Shown: positions 1 through 9,789 of the stretch, in pieces
How the letters are laid out: every line of letters starts with the position of its first letter
How positions within the stretch are numbered: position 1 is the stretch's first letter
Assembly (NCBI RefSeq): GCF_001632745.1
Contig: NZ_LQRT01000015.1
Location: 1-37,039 of the forward strand
Source: Aquimarina aggregata
Lineage (GTDB): Bacteria > Bacteroidota > Bacteroidia > Flavobacteriales > Flavobacteriaceae
Length of the DNA: 37,039 bases
Reading direction: 5' to 3'
The notes under the pieces: generated by a model
Databases searched by the model: none
What the model was told of the DNA's origin: nothing
The model's input: only the letters and a program-made list of their open reading frames with translations
Translations under genes and position numbers: made by a program

Positions 1-2019
1 ATCCCAAGAATATGTGATCGCATCACCATTAGGATCTGAAGAAGCACTAGCATCAAAACTAACTTCTAATGGGGAAAATCCTGACTCTGGAGTAGCTGTA
101 AATGAAGCTGTAGGTGTATCACCTCCGTTTGGCTCTTTACCACCAGTAAGTACTCCATCTACATAGATAGGAATATTCTCAGAAATCTTAAGATTATTAT
201 TTAATCCTGTGTATGAAAAATCATTAGAAGCATCCCATGCTGCAACAGGTGCGTCATTAGGTAAAGAAACTCTTAGTTGAATTTCACTTCTATATTCTCC
301 TTGCCCTCCTGGGAAAGGCATTTTATCTTTATCAACTTCTATTTCAGCATAGTAAATATTACTTCCTGCATCCCACACCTGTAAGTTTGGTGATGTTGTA
401 GAACCTGCTCCACGAGCTATAAGGGTATAATCACTGGCGCTAAAACCAGCTGCAATCCCTTCAGAAATGTCAACAAAATAACGTGCAGTTAATTTATTTG
501 CAACTCTTGCAGGCCAAGCAGAACGGTTATTTAACCAAATTGCAACCTCAGTAAATCGAGATTGGTCATTGTTAATTTTAGCTTCGTTGATAAATTCTAT
601 ACCTGCTTTCTCAGGTTGTGGAAAGTTTGGTAGTGGTGTACCTCCAAATTCCATAACCATTCTTGCTAATACTCCCTGATAACAAGCATTATAATCGGTA
701 GCAACTTCGTTCGCTTGGAAATCATCTCTATCTTCTACAAAAGCATCATTTGCAGCCATAGGACCTCCCATTAAAGCTCCCCACATTGTGTGTCTTGATT
801 CTACTGGGTTAGCAGAACTTCTTGACCAACTTGCATGTTGACCTCTATGATGTGGTTTTGTTGGTGGATTTACACCAAAACCTGTAACTAAACTTCTATT
901 ATTAGGGTTATCACCTAATGCATATCTTACCTGAGATACAGCAAAATCATGATATTGCTGTTTTTTAGGTGTAGCCACATTATCACTATATATTAATGCG
1001 GTTAAAGAAGCATTCATTGCATGACGCAAAGATCCCCATTGTGTCAAGTGTGCTTGACCTCCTGGAGAGTAACTTACTCCTCCACCTTTTTGCCACCAGT
1101 CTAAATGACGTTCGGCATCTGCTTTGTACTTTTCTTTTCCAGTAATAATTGATAATAAAACCATATTACCATAAGACTTATCTTCCCAAACAAGACTCCA
1201 TAAAAAATCTGGTTGTGCATATTCTGCTTCAGCCTTATCTAAATATTTCTGCTCTCCTGTTGCTTTATACAACCAAAGTGCACCCCAAGCTAATTCGTCT
1301 TGAAAATTACCCGAAGAATATGTTCCTGTAGCTGGAATCCCTCCATCTTCATTATATAATCCTCTATATTTATCTCCAAATTCATATAATTCTTTTGCAT
1401 GTCTTAGCAATGTTGCACTATATGCAGGATCACTATCTTTAAAAATTATACTAGCTGAGGCTAATGCTGCTGCTGTTTCACAAGCAACTTCTGTTCCTGG
1501 CTTAGTAGTTGTTAATGCATAAGATTTACGTTGACCATACATTGGGTGTACATCAACCATTTCTGCCGGCATCCAAAAGTTATGATCTTGTGATTTACTA
1601 TCGGCAACCTGAGCATAAAAAACATTAGGTGATGGGTGACATTTTATAAAATAATCTGTTACCCATTTAACGTTTCTTTTAAAGTGCTCTGTCTGCTGCG
1701 CAGCATCGTAACCATCTTTATATTCTAAAAATCCCCAGTTAAGTGCTGTGACAGAAAATGCCATTGGAAATCCAAATTTTACGTGATCTCCAGCATCATT
1801 CCATCCACCGGTAAGGTCAAGACCTACATCTTTTCCGTCATTGACTCCAGAATTCGATCGCCAACTAATTCTATTCCAATCTGGTAGAACACCTGACTGC
1901 TGAGTCTCATAAAATAATAGGGACTTTTGCAAGGCTTCTCCATAATTAAATTGTGCAGTCATCGTACTACACATCAAATACAATAATAATACTGTACCCG
2001 ATCTAATAATGTTTTTCAT
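1..2019 (-). CDS. GH9 cellulase (GH9-CBM3c-PKD), 3' end cut by window edge
   Basis: The reading frame opens at an ATG (2019-2017) and stays open for 673 codons to the left edge, so the C-terminus is missing. A signal peptide (about 1-22) leads into a glycoside hydrolase family 9 domain (about 23-465). It has the DAGDHVKF motif (75-82) carrying the nucleophile/base Asp pair, PHHR (389-392), and the acid Glu at 438 in NEVATDYNA. A CBM3c-like module (about 473-632) follows, with NNRSAWPAR and a closing segment like clostridial GH9-CBM3c enzymes; a PKD domain starts near 635. The family hydrolyses beta-1,4-glucan, often processively when GH9 is joined to CBM3c. The lost end probably holds more PKD repeats and a T9SS sorting domain, as in its tandem paralogue at 2696-6070. 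Secretion to the surface or medium is inferred. Confidence 0.95.
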   Translation of the reverse strand, partial: MKNIIRSGTVLLLYLMCSTMTAQFNYGEALQKSLLFYETQQSGVLPDWNRISWRSNSGVNDGKDVGLDLTGGWNDAGDHVKFGFPMAFSVTALNWGFLEYKDGYDAAQQTEHFKRNVKWVTDYFIKCHPSPNVFYAQVADSKSQDHNFWMPAEMVDVHPMYGQRKSYALTTTKPGTEVACETAAALASASIIFKDSDPAYSATLLRHAKELYEFGDKYRGLYNEDGGIPATGTYSSGNFQDELAWGALWLYKATGEQKYLDKAEAEYAQPDFLWSLVWEDKSYGNMVLLSIITGKEKYKADAERHLDWWQKGGGVSYSPGGQAHLTQWGSLRHAMNASLTALIYSDNVATPKKQQYHDFAVSQVRYALGDNPNNRSLVTGFGVNPPTKPHHRGQHASWSRSSANPVESRHTMWGALMGGPMAANDAFVEDRDDFQANEVATDYNACYQGVLARMVMEFGGTPLPNFPQPEKAGIEFINEAKINNDQSRFTEVAIWLNNRSAWPARVANKLTARYFVDISEGIAAGFSASDYTLIARGAGSTTSPNLQVWDAGSNIYYAEIEVDKDKMPFPGGQGEYRSEIQLRVSLPNDAPVAAWDASNDFSYTGLNNNLKISENIPIYVDGVLTGGKEPNGGDTPTASFTATPESGFSPLEVSFDASASSDPNGDAITYSWD

Positions 2020-2433
2020 AATCGTTCTAGTTTTATTTTAAAAGTTTGAGGGGGTTATATATTTTTTGTTAATAATTGGTTTATATCATTAACATTAAGT
2101 GCAATAATCATTGTAGTTATTGCTTCTTTTTCATTCATTTTTTTCATATTTATAGGGTTTTAAGATTCACTATTTAGTTTACACAATGAGTTAACCAACT
2201 ATTTATCTATCAAAAAAGAGAACTAGTCAATTATGCTTGTTTGCATAAATTCATAAGAAGAATTATCCTTTAGATTCAATTTATTTTTTCGCTGATTGTT
2301 TTACAGGAAAGTTTTAAACGATACAGTATCTTAAATAAGGTAAAGATGCTTATACATTGACAAGCTAGTATCAAGGTCATGTAATTGATCATCATAAGGA
2401 TTAAGTTCTTAATTAATTAGAGTTTAGCTTTTG

Positions 2434-2527
2434 AATAGCGTTGTGGTAATTGCTATTCTATTTTTAAGTTTGTTTGTGTTCTATATTAATAACAACTAAG
2501 GCTTCCTTTTTACTTTAAAAAAAGTCA
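2434..2527 (-). repeat. Duplicated promoter/leader block, copy 1
   Basis: This segment matches 6493-6585 along most of its length. Shared blocks include the 6-bp inverted repeat AATAGC...GCTATT (arms 2434-2439 and 2452-2457, 12-nt spacer) and the run AGTTGTTATT. A TTTAAAGTAAAAAG block is also shared. Both copies lie upstream of a minus-strand GH9 gene or its small partner, so the block probably carries the shared promoter or leader control element. Confidence 0.65.
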
Positions 2528-2645
2528 GTTTTTTTATTCTAACTCAAAGATTTGAGCAAAAAGACTTATTTATAAAACCTAAACATCTCTTTTATAGATT
2601 TTTAATTCAAAAAGAGCTTACTAGATTTGTACGCTTTAGTTAGTT

Positions 2646-2678
2646 AAAAAGAGAGAGGAGAAAAACCTCTCTCTTTTT
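2646..2678 (-). terminator. Intrinsic terminator after the second GH9 gene
   Basis: Arms AAAAAGAGAGAGG (2646-2658) and its complement (2666-2678) enclose a 7-nt loop. Read on the minus strand, a T run follows the GC part of the stem 18 nt after the stop codon at 2696. The structure is nearly symmetric, so it could work in both directions. Confidence 0.85.
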
Positions 2679-2695
2679 TTAATTAAAAAAATTGT

Positions 2696-5600
2696 TTACT
2701 GAAGAATTACTTTGTTCTGTGTTCTTTGTTTTAATACAGAATCATAAGTCTCTAGTATATATATTCCCGGCTCTAAATCTTCGACAGGTAATACATTCTC
2801 ACTTCTATTTTTAATGTGTTGTGTTTTAACAACCGTTCCTGTTAGATTAAATAATCTAACTCGTACATCAATGATATCACTAGTACTTTTTGCAGCATTG
2901 TTGCGGATAGACACATTTATAAAGTTTGTTGCAGGATTAGGACTTATAACCACATCAGCAACTGCAGTTGTTTTTGCAATGGCCGCACCACAATTAGGAG
3001 CGGTAGTAGCTGTGCTGAAGTAGATAGTAAATCCTCCTGTCTTAGAAACCAATACAAAATTATCTGCATCCATTGTCGCCCAATACTCTCCATCTAATCC
3101 TGTAAATCCTGAACCTGTTATTGTAATTGCTGGTTCTGCTGCATTAAAATTTTGTGTCACTATTGGCAAGAAATTGTTCCACCAACTTGGAACACCATCG
3201 TTTGTATTCATAGAGAATTGCCATAAACCATTATTGGCTAAGTCCCAATTAATTGTAAAGTTAGTAACGTTACTAAGATCAGGACCACCAGTTCCCAAAA
3301 CATAAATATTTGTATAAGCAGCATTCGGAATTGTTGGTAAAGGATTTGCTAAAGGAGCTCCAAAAGCACAACTTGTATTACCATCGGTAACGTTAATCGT
3401 TTTGGTAGTTACAGACGAATCTCCTGTAGCATTAGTTACTGTAAGTGTTGCTATAAATTGACCAATTGTCGTATATGTTGTAGTAGCTGTTGCAGTAGTT
3501 GCCGTTTCTCCATTTCCTAAATCCCAAGAATAAGTAAGCGTACCACCTGTAGGATCTACAGATCCAGACCCATCAAAACTAACTGTTAATGGAGCAATTC
3601 CTGACTCTGCACTAACTGTAAAAGATGCAATTGGACTGCCATCGGTAACTTTGATAACCTCGGTTGTTGTTCCTGTTTTGCTACCATCACTTACTGTTAA
3701 TGTCGCTGTATAATCTCCTACTAAAGCATAAATATGAGTAGCCGTAGCACCAACTGCAGTGTTTCCATCTCCGAAATCCCATGCATAAGTTAATGTATCT
3801 CCATTTTCATCGGTAGATGCAGAACCATCAAAACTAACTGTTACAGGAGCAATACCAGCTGTTGGCGTAGCAGTAAAATTAGCTACTGGCGCAATATTAC
3901 CATCTGAAACTACAATATCTTTTGTTACAGGCGTTGAAGTATTCGTTCCATCACTTACAATAAGGGTAACTGTATAGGTTTTGATTTCTATAAAAGTAAC
4001 TTTTGGAGTTGCTGATGTTGACGTTTCTCCGTTACCAAAGTCCCAAGAGTATGTGAGCGTATCTCCATTTGGATCTGAAGATGCTGTAGCGTCAAAACTA
4101 ACTTCTAGAGGTGCAATTCCTGATTCTGGTGTTGCCGTAAATGACGCTGTTGGTGTGTTTCCTCCATCAGGCTCATTACCAAATACCAAAACACCATTAT
4201 CATATACCGGAATATTCACACTTTCTACTGCCCCATTAGCTAGCCCTTGAGCAGACCAATCATTTGCAGTATCATAAGGCACACCGTTTGCTACTCTAAT
4301 ATTAATTTGTGTTTCTGTTCTAAATGCAGGATCTCCTGTAGGAGCAATTGAAGGTAGATTTATGATTTCGGCATAATACACACTTCCTCCTGCTGGCTTA
4401 ATAGTCATAGTTGCATTACCACCAATTCCATTAAGTGAAATATCATAATCTGCTATTGTTTTTCCAGCAGCAACACCCTCAGCTATATCAAAGTAATATC
4501 TATAACTTAATTTATCTGTAACTCTTGCAGGCCAAGCACTTCTGTTTTGAATATTTATACTAATGGTAGTTCCAAATGCATTATTACTATTAAATTTTGA
4601 AAATGAACGAATCTCGGCTCTACTAGGAATTTCATCAACTGGAAAATCAGGTAATGGGTTTCCTCCAAACTTTCCATACATTCTGGCTAAAACACCAGTG
4701 ATACATGCGTTGTAATCACAGGCAACCTCATTCGCTACAAATTCTCCTCTATCATCAACAAAACTATCATTATTTGGTTCTTTTGGTCCTCCTACCACTG
4801 CTCCGTAAAGAATATGACTTGCTGCTGTTGGTGGGCCACTATCGCTATTCGTCCAGTTTCCACTATTTCCTCTATGATGCGGATCGTTGGCAGGATTGTT
4901 CCCAAAACCATTCATGAAACTTCTATTAATAGGATTATCTCCTAAAGCATAGTCTACCATTCTTTTTGCGAAACCTGTATATCTAGCTTGCTTAACAGGA
5001 TCTGTAGTTACTTTATCTCCATAAATTAAAGCTAATAAAGATTGATTAGACGCATATCTAATTGTACCCCATTGTCTAAGATGTGGAAGTCCACCAGGTG
5101 TAGTGGGAACTGATTCTCCATTTACGTTATGAGCAAAATAATCCAGATTACGCTCAATATCTTGTACATATCTATCTTTTCCTGTTATCTGGGCTAATAA
5201 TAAATAACATCCATATGCTTTATCATCCCAAGAAAAAGCTTCTTTATATTTAGAAGTAGTACTTTGTCCTTCTTTCTGAAGGTTATCATATTCTGCTTCT
5301 GCTTTTGTCAAATACTTTGTATCATTTGTTGCTTTATACATCCAAATTGCTCCCCAAACTATTTCATCATTATAGCTACTAAAAGATCTATAAAAACCTG
5401 CTGCATCTGTAATAGAGTTTGAGTATTCATCTCTATAAGTATCGGCAAAATCGTATAGTTGTTTTGCATGTTCTACTAAAGTTGCGCTATAAGCAGGGTC
5501 ATCTGATTTTATTAAGATACTCATGGCTGCCATTGCCGCTGCAGTTTCAGCAGCAAGATCAGAACCTGGATTAGCTGCATCAATTTTATATGATGGTCTT

Positions 5601-6070
5601 GCTCTAGGATACACTTCTGGTGAACCCCACCATCCATGATCAATACCACCATTACCTACCTGACCATATAGTTCATTTGGTGCGGTATGGCACTTTATAA
5701 AATAATCGGTAACAAAACGAAGATTTCTTTTTAGAATATCTAATTGACCACTATCTCGATAAGCATCTTCAAATTCAATACCTCCCCAAGCTAAAGAAGT
5801 AACACTAAATGCCATTGGAAAATTGAATTTAACATGATCTCCTGCATCAAACCAACCCCCGTTTAAGTCTAATCCAACATCAGATCCATCTTCCATGGTA
5901 GAATCTCCTCGCCAGCTTACTCGGTTCCAACTCGGCAACTTACCCGATTGCTGAACTTCGTAGAAGAAAAGCGACTTTTGCAAGGCTTCTCCATAGTTAA
6001 ACTGCGCAGTCATTGTGCCACACATCAAACACAATAACAGTATTGCACTTGATCTAATTATCTTTTTCAT
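2696..6070 (-). CDS. Multidomain GH9 cellulase with CBM3c, three PKD domains and T9SS sorting signal
   Basis: The 1124-aa protein begins with a signal peptide (about 1-22). The GH9 catalytic domain (23-470) has DAGDHVKF (75-82), PHHR (397-400) and the acid Glu448 in [13 protein letters not shown]3c-like module (about 485-632) contains QNRSAWPAR. Three PKD domains follow (about 639-722, 727-809, 812-895), then an unassigned Trp-rich module (901-1028) and a T9SS type A sorting domain (about 1040-1124, starting ISPNPATN). It should be a surface-bound or released endoglucanase acting on crystalline or amorphous cellulose. Its first 45 residues and general layout match the gene at 1-2019, so the two are tandem paralogues. 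It lies 56 bp downstream of the 112-aa ORF and is probably co-transcribed with it. Confidence 0.97.
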   Translation of the reverse strand: MKKIIRSSAILLLCLMCGTMTAQFNYGEALQKSLFFYEVQQSGKLPSWNRVSWRGDSTMEDGSDVGLDLNGGWFDAGDHVKFNFPMAFSVTSLAWGGIEFEDAYRDSGQLDILKRNLRFVTDYFIKCHTAPNELYGQVGNGGIDHGWWGSPEVYPRARPSYKIDAANPGSDLAAETAAAMAAMSILIKSDDPAYSATLVEHAKQLYDFADTYRDEYSNSITDAAGFYRSFSSYNDEIVWGAIWMYKATNDTKYLTKAEAEYDNLQKEGQSTTSKYKEAFSWDDKAYGCYLLLAQITGKDRYVQDIERNLDYFAHNVNGESVPTTPGGLPHLRQWGTIRYASNQSLLALIYGDKVTTDPVKQARYTGFAKRMVDYALGDNPINRSFMNGFGNNPANDPHHRGNSGNWTNSDSGPPTAASHILYGAVVGGPKEPNNDSFVDDRGEFVANEVACDYNACITGVLARMYGKFGGNPLPDFPVDEIPSRAEIRSFSKFNSNNAFGTTISINIQNRSAWPARVTDKLSYRYYFDIAEGVAAGKTIADYDISLNGIGGNATMTIKPAGGSVYYAEIINLPSIAPTGDPAFRTETQINIRVANGVPYDTANDWSAQGLANGAVESVNIPVYDNGVLVFGNEPDGGNTPTASFTATPESGIAPLEVSFDATASSDPNGDTLTYSWDFGNGETSTSATPKVTFIEIKTYTVTLIVSDGTNTSTPVTKDIVVSDGNIAPVANFTATPTAGIAPVTVSFDGSASTDENGDTLTYAWDFGDGNTAVGATATHIYALVGDYTATLTVSDGSKTGTTTEVIKVTDGSPIASFTVSAESGIAPLTVSFDGSGSVDPTGGTLTYSWDLGNGETATTATATTTYTTIGQFIATLTVTNATGDSSVTTKTINVTDGNTSCAFGAPLANPLPTIPNAAYTNIYVLGTGGPDLSNVTNFTINWDLANNGLWQFSMNTNDGVPSWWNNFLPIVTQNFNAAEPAITITGSGFTGLDGEYWATMDADNFVLVSKTGGFTIYFSTATTAPNCGAAIAKTTAVADVVISPNPATNFINVSIRNNAAKSTSDIIDVRVRLFNLTGTVVKTQHIKNRSENVLPVEDLEPGIYILETYDSVLKQRTQNKVILQ

Positions 6071-6126
6071 ATGTAAAGGTTTTAAAGAATTAATTATTTA
6101 GTATTTTAAAAATTTTGATTACTTTT

Positions 6127-6465
6127 TTAAGACGCAGGCAACATATACCAAGAGGTATTATCAATACTTAAAACATAATCTGTTAGATTATCATTAAATA
6201 AAGAAATAACAAAGGCGTTACTCAGAGTCAGACTTGAATCTGGTATTATACCATCAATAAAAATTGTATGAAATTCTGGATTTGGATATATTATGATTTC
6301 CTTACCTTGACTTTCGAAAAAGTCATTTTCAACATCTACAGCTATCTCTTCCAATACTGAATCTCTGCACATCAGAGAAAATCCAGATTGAAATAGCATC
6401 AATAAGAAAATAAAAGAAATCATTCTTGGATACCATGACACCAAGAACTTTTTGTTAGTTTTCAT
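6127..6465 (-). CDS. Small secreted protein with shortened T9SS-like sorting domain
   Basis: 112 aa from an ATG at 6465. A basic N-terminus and hydrophobic stretch (about 15-31) form a probable signal peptide. After a short acidic linker, IIIYPNPEFHTIFIDG (from about residue 57) is the usual opening of a T9SS type A sorting domain. The domain ends abruptly at WYMLPAS, where family members normally continue as LPAG-hydrophobic-Y for about 20 more residues. It is either a truncated sorting-domain protein or the remnant of a larger gene. The next gene on the same strand, 56 bp downstream, is the GH9 cellulase. Function unknown; the reading frame itself looks real because of the signal peptide and domain pattern. 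Confidence 0.6.
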   Translation of the reverse strand: MKTNKKFLVSWYPRMISFIFLLMLFQSGFSLMCRDSVLEEIAVDVENDFFESQGKEIIIYPNPEFHTIFIDGIIPDSSLTLSNAFVISLFNDNLTDYVLSIDNTSWYMLPAS

Positions 6466-6492
6466 TAGGACTGAATTTGCGTTTCAATTTTA

Positions 6493-6585
6493 AATAGCGT
6501 TGTGGTATTGCTATTCTGTGTGATGTTTGTTAGCGTCCTATATTTAAATAACAACTGAAGGTTACTTTTTACTTTAAAAAAGTGT
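6493..6585 (-). repeat. Duplicated promoter/leader block, copy 2
   Basis: Partner of 2434-2527. It has the same inverted repeat AATAGC...GCTATT (6493-6498 and 6510-6515, 11-nt spacer), AGTTGTTATT and TTTAAAGTAAAAAG. It ends 28 bp before the start codon of the 112-aa ORF, consistent with a promoter/leader for the 6465-2696 unit. Confidence 0.65.
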
Positions 6586-6679
6586 ATTTATTTTAATTTT
6601 TTTCATTTTAGGTAAATTTGAGTTTGTGTTTAATATGATATCTAATTAAAAGAATTGTTCTTTTAATTCTTGTATTATT

Positions 6680-7459
6680 TTATGTCTTTAAAAATTTAAT
6701 TATAGCCCTATTATCTACAGCTACAAAATAGAAACCATCTTGTAAGGTCGAAATATCAAGAGTCTTGTTTTTTAGATTATTCTCTACTGTAGTTCTTAAA
6801 ACCTCTCTCCCCTGTTGATCCAAAACATATATATATGAAGCGCCTTTTACGTTATGTATATTTATTATATCTCTAGCGGGATTAGGTGACAACTTTATTG
6901 TTGTTTCGGTAATTATATAAGGTATTTTATGTTTTGTATTAATCTTTAGATCTTCTTGAGAAACATTTATATCAGACATATCATCATTTAATGATCTAAT
7001 CTCATTAGTCTCAATAGATATATTCTTTACCTGATCGGTATCCAAAGCTTTTTGCCAATCTGTTCCGATTGGTCTAATATGTGCCTTATACATATAATCA
7101 TTTCCCAAAGCTGGTTCAGTATATAATTTTATAGTTATTTTTTTATCATGGAAACCTTTAGAAATACGCTCAATTTTGCTACCTAACCAAATATTGTTTT
7201 TCCAAAAACTAACTGCAATTTCTCGATCCCTTGAGGCAATACATTCTAAATTAACTGTATAGTCTGTTTTAATATTTAGCGTGTTGGATACATTCTTAAA
7301 AGTTACTTTATCTATGATTAAATCTTGTTTATTTGTGTTTGAGTCAAAACTTCGTTTTGCATGTTTATTTGCAGAAGAATACACGGTCGTTTGAGCTATA
7401 GATTGCTCAGCAACAACTAACAAAACACATAAAAATAATATAGATTTCAAAAAATTCAT
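6680..7459 (-). CDS. T9SS-sorted secreted protein of unknown function
   Basis: I place the start at the ATG at 7459 because it puts the signal peptide MNFLKSILFLCVLLVVAEQS directly at the N-terminus; a TTG 60 bp upstream would add 20 unlikely residues. The mature part (about 259 aa precursor) has one beta-rich region of about 110 residues with regular aromatic and basic strands, and no family I recognise. A linker follows, then a T9SS type A sorting domain (IKLSPNPARDIINIHNV ... LDISTLQDGFYFVAV). It is likely exported to the cell surface. It is next to the cellulase unit but separated by 214 bp, and is transcribed away from the regulator at 7951. A role in polysaccharide binding would be guesswork. 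Confidence 0.85.
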   Translation of the reverse strand: MNFLKSILFLCVLLVVAEQSIAQTTVYSSANKHAKRSFDSNTNKQDLIIDKVTFKNVSNTLNIKTDYTVNLECIASRDREIAVSFWKNNIWLGSKIERISKGFHDKKITIKLYTEPALGNDYMYKAHIRPIGTDWQKALDTDQVKNISIETNEIRSLNDDMSDINVSQEDLKINTKHKIPYIITETTIKLSPNPARDIINIHNVKGASYIYVLDQQGREVLRTTVENNLKNKTLDISTLQDGFYFVAVDNRAIIKFLKT

Positions 7460-7950
7460 AGTACTTAATAAAAGCCGATTTAATATGCTTTTGTAAGGTC
7501 TTTTTAAGATCGATTTCAAAAAAATTCGTTTGCAACATACATTACAAATCTGTAATAAATCTGTATATTGTCATAACACACTAATTTATCTTACAGATTT
7601 AGGTTGTACTTTTACTTGATATTTATATCAAATAATAAGGAATCATTATTTTAATACAAAACCTGTTTTATCATTAAAATACTTGACAAATAAATAGCCT
7701 TGGATTTTATCGTGTTGGTAAAAATTGAATGTATTTTGATTGTATCTCACTTAAAGTATTCTTAGCTCCGAAATAAGAATATTTAAACTATACAAAGCGA
7801 CACTTCAAATTTACTTTTCTAAAACACATAATTCTACTAAAAGTTGGGATACATTAGGGGTACATAGTTGAAAAAAGGAATACATAAAGCGTACTATTAT
7901 TGTTCTAATACGTAAATAAATAAAGAAATATAATAAACCCCCAAAATCAA
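7460..7950. promoter_or_regulatory. Divergent regulatory region with phased repeats
   Basis: This 491-bp gap separates the divergent T9SS protein and TPR regulator. On the left, AAATCTGTA occurs at 7546-7554 and 7557-7565 (11-bp step) and inverted at 7592-7600; the first copy is part of a dyad ATTACA-N4-TGTAAT (7541-7556). On the right, three related 11-mers of form GGGRTACATWR start at 7846, 7857 and 7877, steps of 11 and 20 bp, i.e. about one and two helical turns. These look like operators for two different proteins. No confident promoter boxes were assigned. Confidence 0.45.
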
Positions 7951-9681
7951 GTGAAACACCTAATCAAAAAATCGCTGATCTTTTATGCACTATTCGCGTT
8001 AAGCAATATCCACTCTCAAGACTCTTTAAATCAATCACTCCAAATCAAATATATTGATAGCCTTTCGGAAGTGGCAAAAAAAGACTTAATCGGTAGTGCA
8101 GAGTTGTTAAAAGAAATTACTGTTTTATCTCAAGAAATAAACTATACTAAGGGCGAAATACAAAGCCTCATGAACCTTGGAACTTATTACACTAACAATT
8201 CTATGATTGATAGTGCAAATTATGTATATGACAAAAGTGAGAATATTTTAAAACAACATCCTGATTTAGAAGAAAATCTATCACATATATATGTAAGAAA
8301 AGCAACTATATTAGATAACCAAAGACTACATTATCAAGCACTTGTATACTACCATAAAGCCAACAAAATACAACTAAAACTAGCAAACAAAAAAGATGCA
8401 TTAGATTCTAAAATGAAAATTTTAGATTGTCATTTAGCGCTAGGGCAACCAGATAAAGTATTGGCTTATTCTAAAGAATTATTGCAAGATTCTACCATCG
8501 TAAATCAAGCCAATCTAAAATATAAATTGTATTCAAAATTGGGTGCTGCATACTTTGATAAAAGAGAATATGGACAAGCTATTAATTGGTGGAGTGCAAA
8601 CTTAAAGGCAATAGAAAATTCTGAAGACAAAGGAGAAATAACCAATTTAATGACCTTAATAGCAGATGCTTATAGAAGTTTAGGAAACTACAAACTTGCT
8701 CTTGAAAAAGCTTTAGAAGCTAAAGAAATTTTGAATCATAAACCCGAATTAAGTTCGTATGCCGCTACCAATGCATTAGTTCTAGGCAAAATTTACAATT
8801 CTCTTGATAATCCAAATAAATCAATACTCCATTTTAAAAATGTACTTATTCAAAGCCCCGAAGACCCAATGGATATTGCTTTTTCATACAAAAATCTTGC
8901 AGCGATATATAAAAGGATGGAATCCTGGAATATGTCTGCCGATTACTACGAGAAATATGGTGCTATAATAGATAGTCTATATCGTAAGGGGTATAAAGAT
9001 ATGTCCAGAATTTCTGAAGGAAAAGTACAATTAGTAGAAGAAGAATATAAAAATGAATTACTAACTAGAGACAATGACTTTTTGACTTATAAAAACGAAA
9101 AACAAAAACGATACCTTATGATCACTCTATTTATAGGGTTTTGTAGTCTATTGTTTATATTTCTTTCCTTTGTTTTTTATGACAAAAACAATAAGAATCA
9201 GAAAAAAGTAGAATTACTTGAAGAGAATGAGAAAAAAATCTTAGAAAATCATATCCAAAGTCGCGAAGAAGAGTTTTTGGCAACCATGATCTCTGTAAAT
9301 GAAAGATTAAATAAACTTACTACCATTAAAAACAATTTAGCTTCGGCAATAAAATATGACAACAAAGAAGAAATTATCGAAGCAGAAAAAGGGCTAGGCC
9401 GATTTATATCGTCTTCTTCTGATCTTACTATTATAAAAAATAGAATAGAATCGCAATATCCCGGTATTACAGCACAAATTCATACGCGATTTCCAGATCT
9501 ATCTACGAACGATATGAGGCATTGTCTATTAATAAAACTTAATTTATCTATTAAAGAATCTGCTCAATTACTTAGTGTCTCTACTCATGCTGTAAAAATG
9601 GCAAGAAAAAGACTAAAAAAGAAAATGAACATACCAGAAGATGTTTCTTTAAAAGATCATTTAAATGATTTAATTGTATAA
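7951..9681 (+). CDS. Membrane-anchored TPR regulator with C-terminal LuxR-type HTH
   Basis: 576 aa from a GTG start; that start places the signal peptide (1-22) at the N-terminus. Residues about 60-345 are helical repeats of the TPR type, e.g. around 190-260 (AAYFDKREYGQAINWW, IADAYRSLGNYKLALEKA). One transmembrane segment lies at about 388-410, followed by a basic coiled coil (412-460) and a helix-turn-helix (about 517-560: LSTNDMRHCLL ... ESAQLLSVSTHAVKMARKRL). The topology suggests a periplasmic TPR sensor joined through the membrane to a cytoplasmic DNA-binding domain, an arrangement common in Flavobacteriia. Its divergent position next to T9SS and cellulase genes makes local regulation plausible but unproven. 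Confidence 0.85.
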   Translation: MKHLIKKSLIFYALFALSNIHSQDSLNQSLQIKYIDSLSEVAKKDLIGSAELLKEITVLSQEINYTKGEIQSLMNLGTYYTNNSMIDSANYVYDKSENILKQHPDLEENLSHIYVRKATILDNQRLHYQALVYYHKANKIQLKLANKKDALDSKMKILDCHLALGQPDKVLAYSKELLQDSTIVNQANLKYKLYSKLGAAYFDKREYGQAINWWSANLKAIENSEDKGEITNLMTLIADAYRSLGNYKLALEKALEAKEILNHKPELSSYAATNALVLGKIYNSLDNPNKSILHFKNVLIQSPEDPMDIAFSYKNLAAIYKRMESWNMSADYYEKYGAIIDSLYRKGYKDMSRISEGKVQLVEEEYKNELLTRDNDFLTYKNEKQKRYLMITLFIGFCSLLFIFLSFVFYDKNNKNQKKVELLEENEKKILENHIQSREEEFLATMISVNERLNKLTTIKNNLASAIKYDNKEEIIEAEKGLGRFISSSSDLTIIKNRIESQYPGITAQIHTRFPDLSTNDMRHCLLIKLNLSIKESAQLLSVSTHAVKMARKRLKKKMNIPEDVSLKDHLNDLIV

Positions 9682-9789
9682 TAACATCTATACAAAAACT
9701 TAACTATCGTGATTTACAGAATAATTACAAATGTGTTTTAAACTCTTAAAATTTTCTGTAGTTTGGTCACTCAAAATAGTTCATAAATA

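Larger units (their letters stand above)
2020..2695. other. 676-bp intergenic leader between the two GH9 genes
   Basis: No convincing gene lies here. It holds, from right to left, the terminator of the downstream paralogue (2646-2678), a duplicated promoter/leader block (2434-2527) and a long leader for the GH9 gene starting at 2019. Two short minus-strand ORFs sit in the leader: 2276-2395 (39 aa, hydrophobic centre) and 2055-2147 (30 aa, starting MKKMNEKEAITTM). In the paralogous unit the equivalent space is filled by the 112-aa ORF at 6127-6465. I see no clear residual similarity between that ORF and these small ones. Confidence 0.6.

Noticed and set aside
2276..2395. 39-codon minus-strand ORF in the first cellulase leader as a decayed homologue of the 112-aa gene
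   Set aside because: Apart from being hydrophobic, its sequence does not resemble the 112-aa protein; kept only as a note in the intergenic entry.
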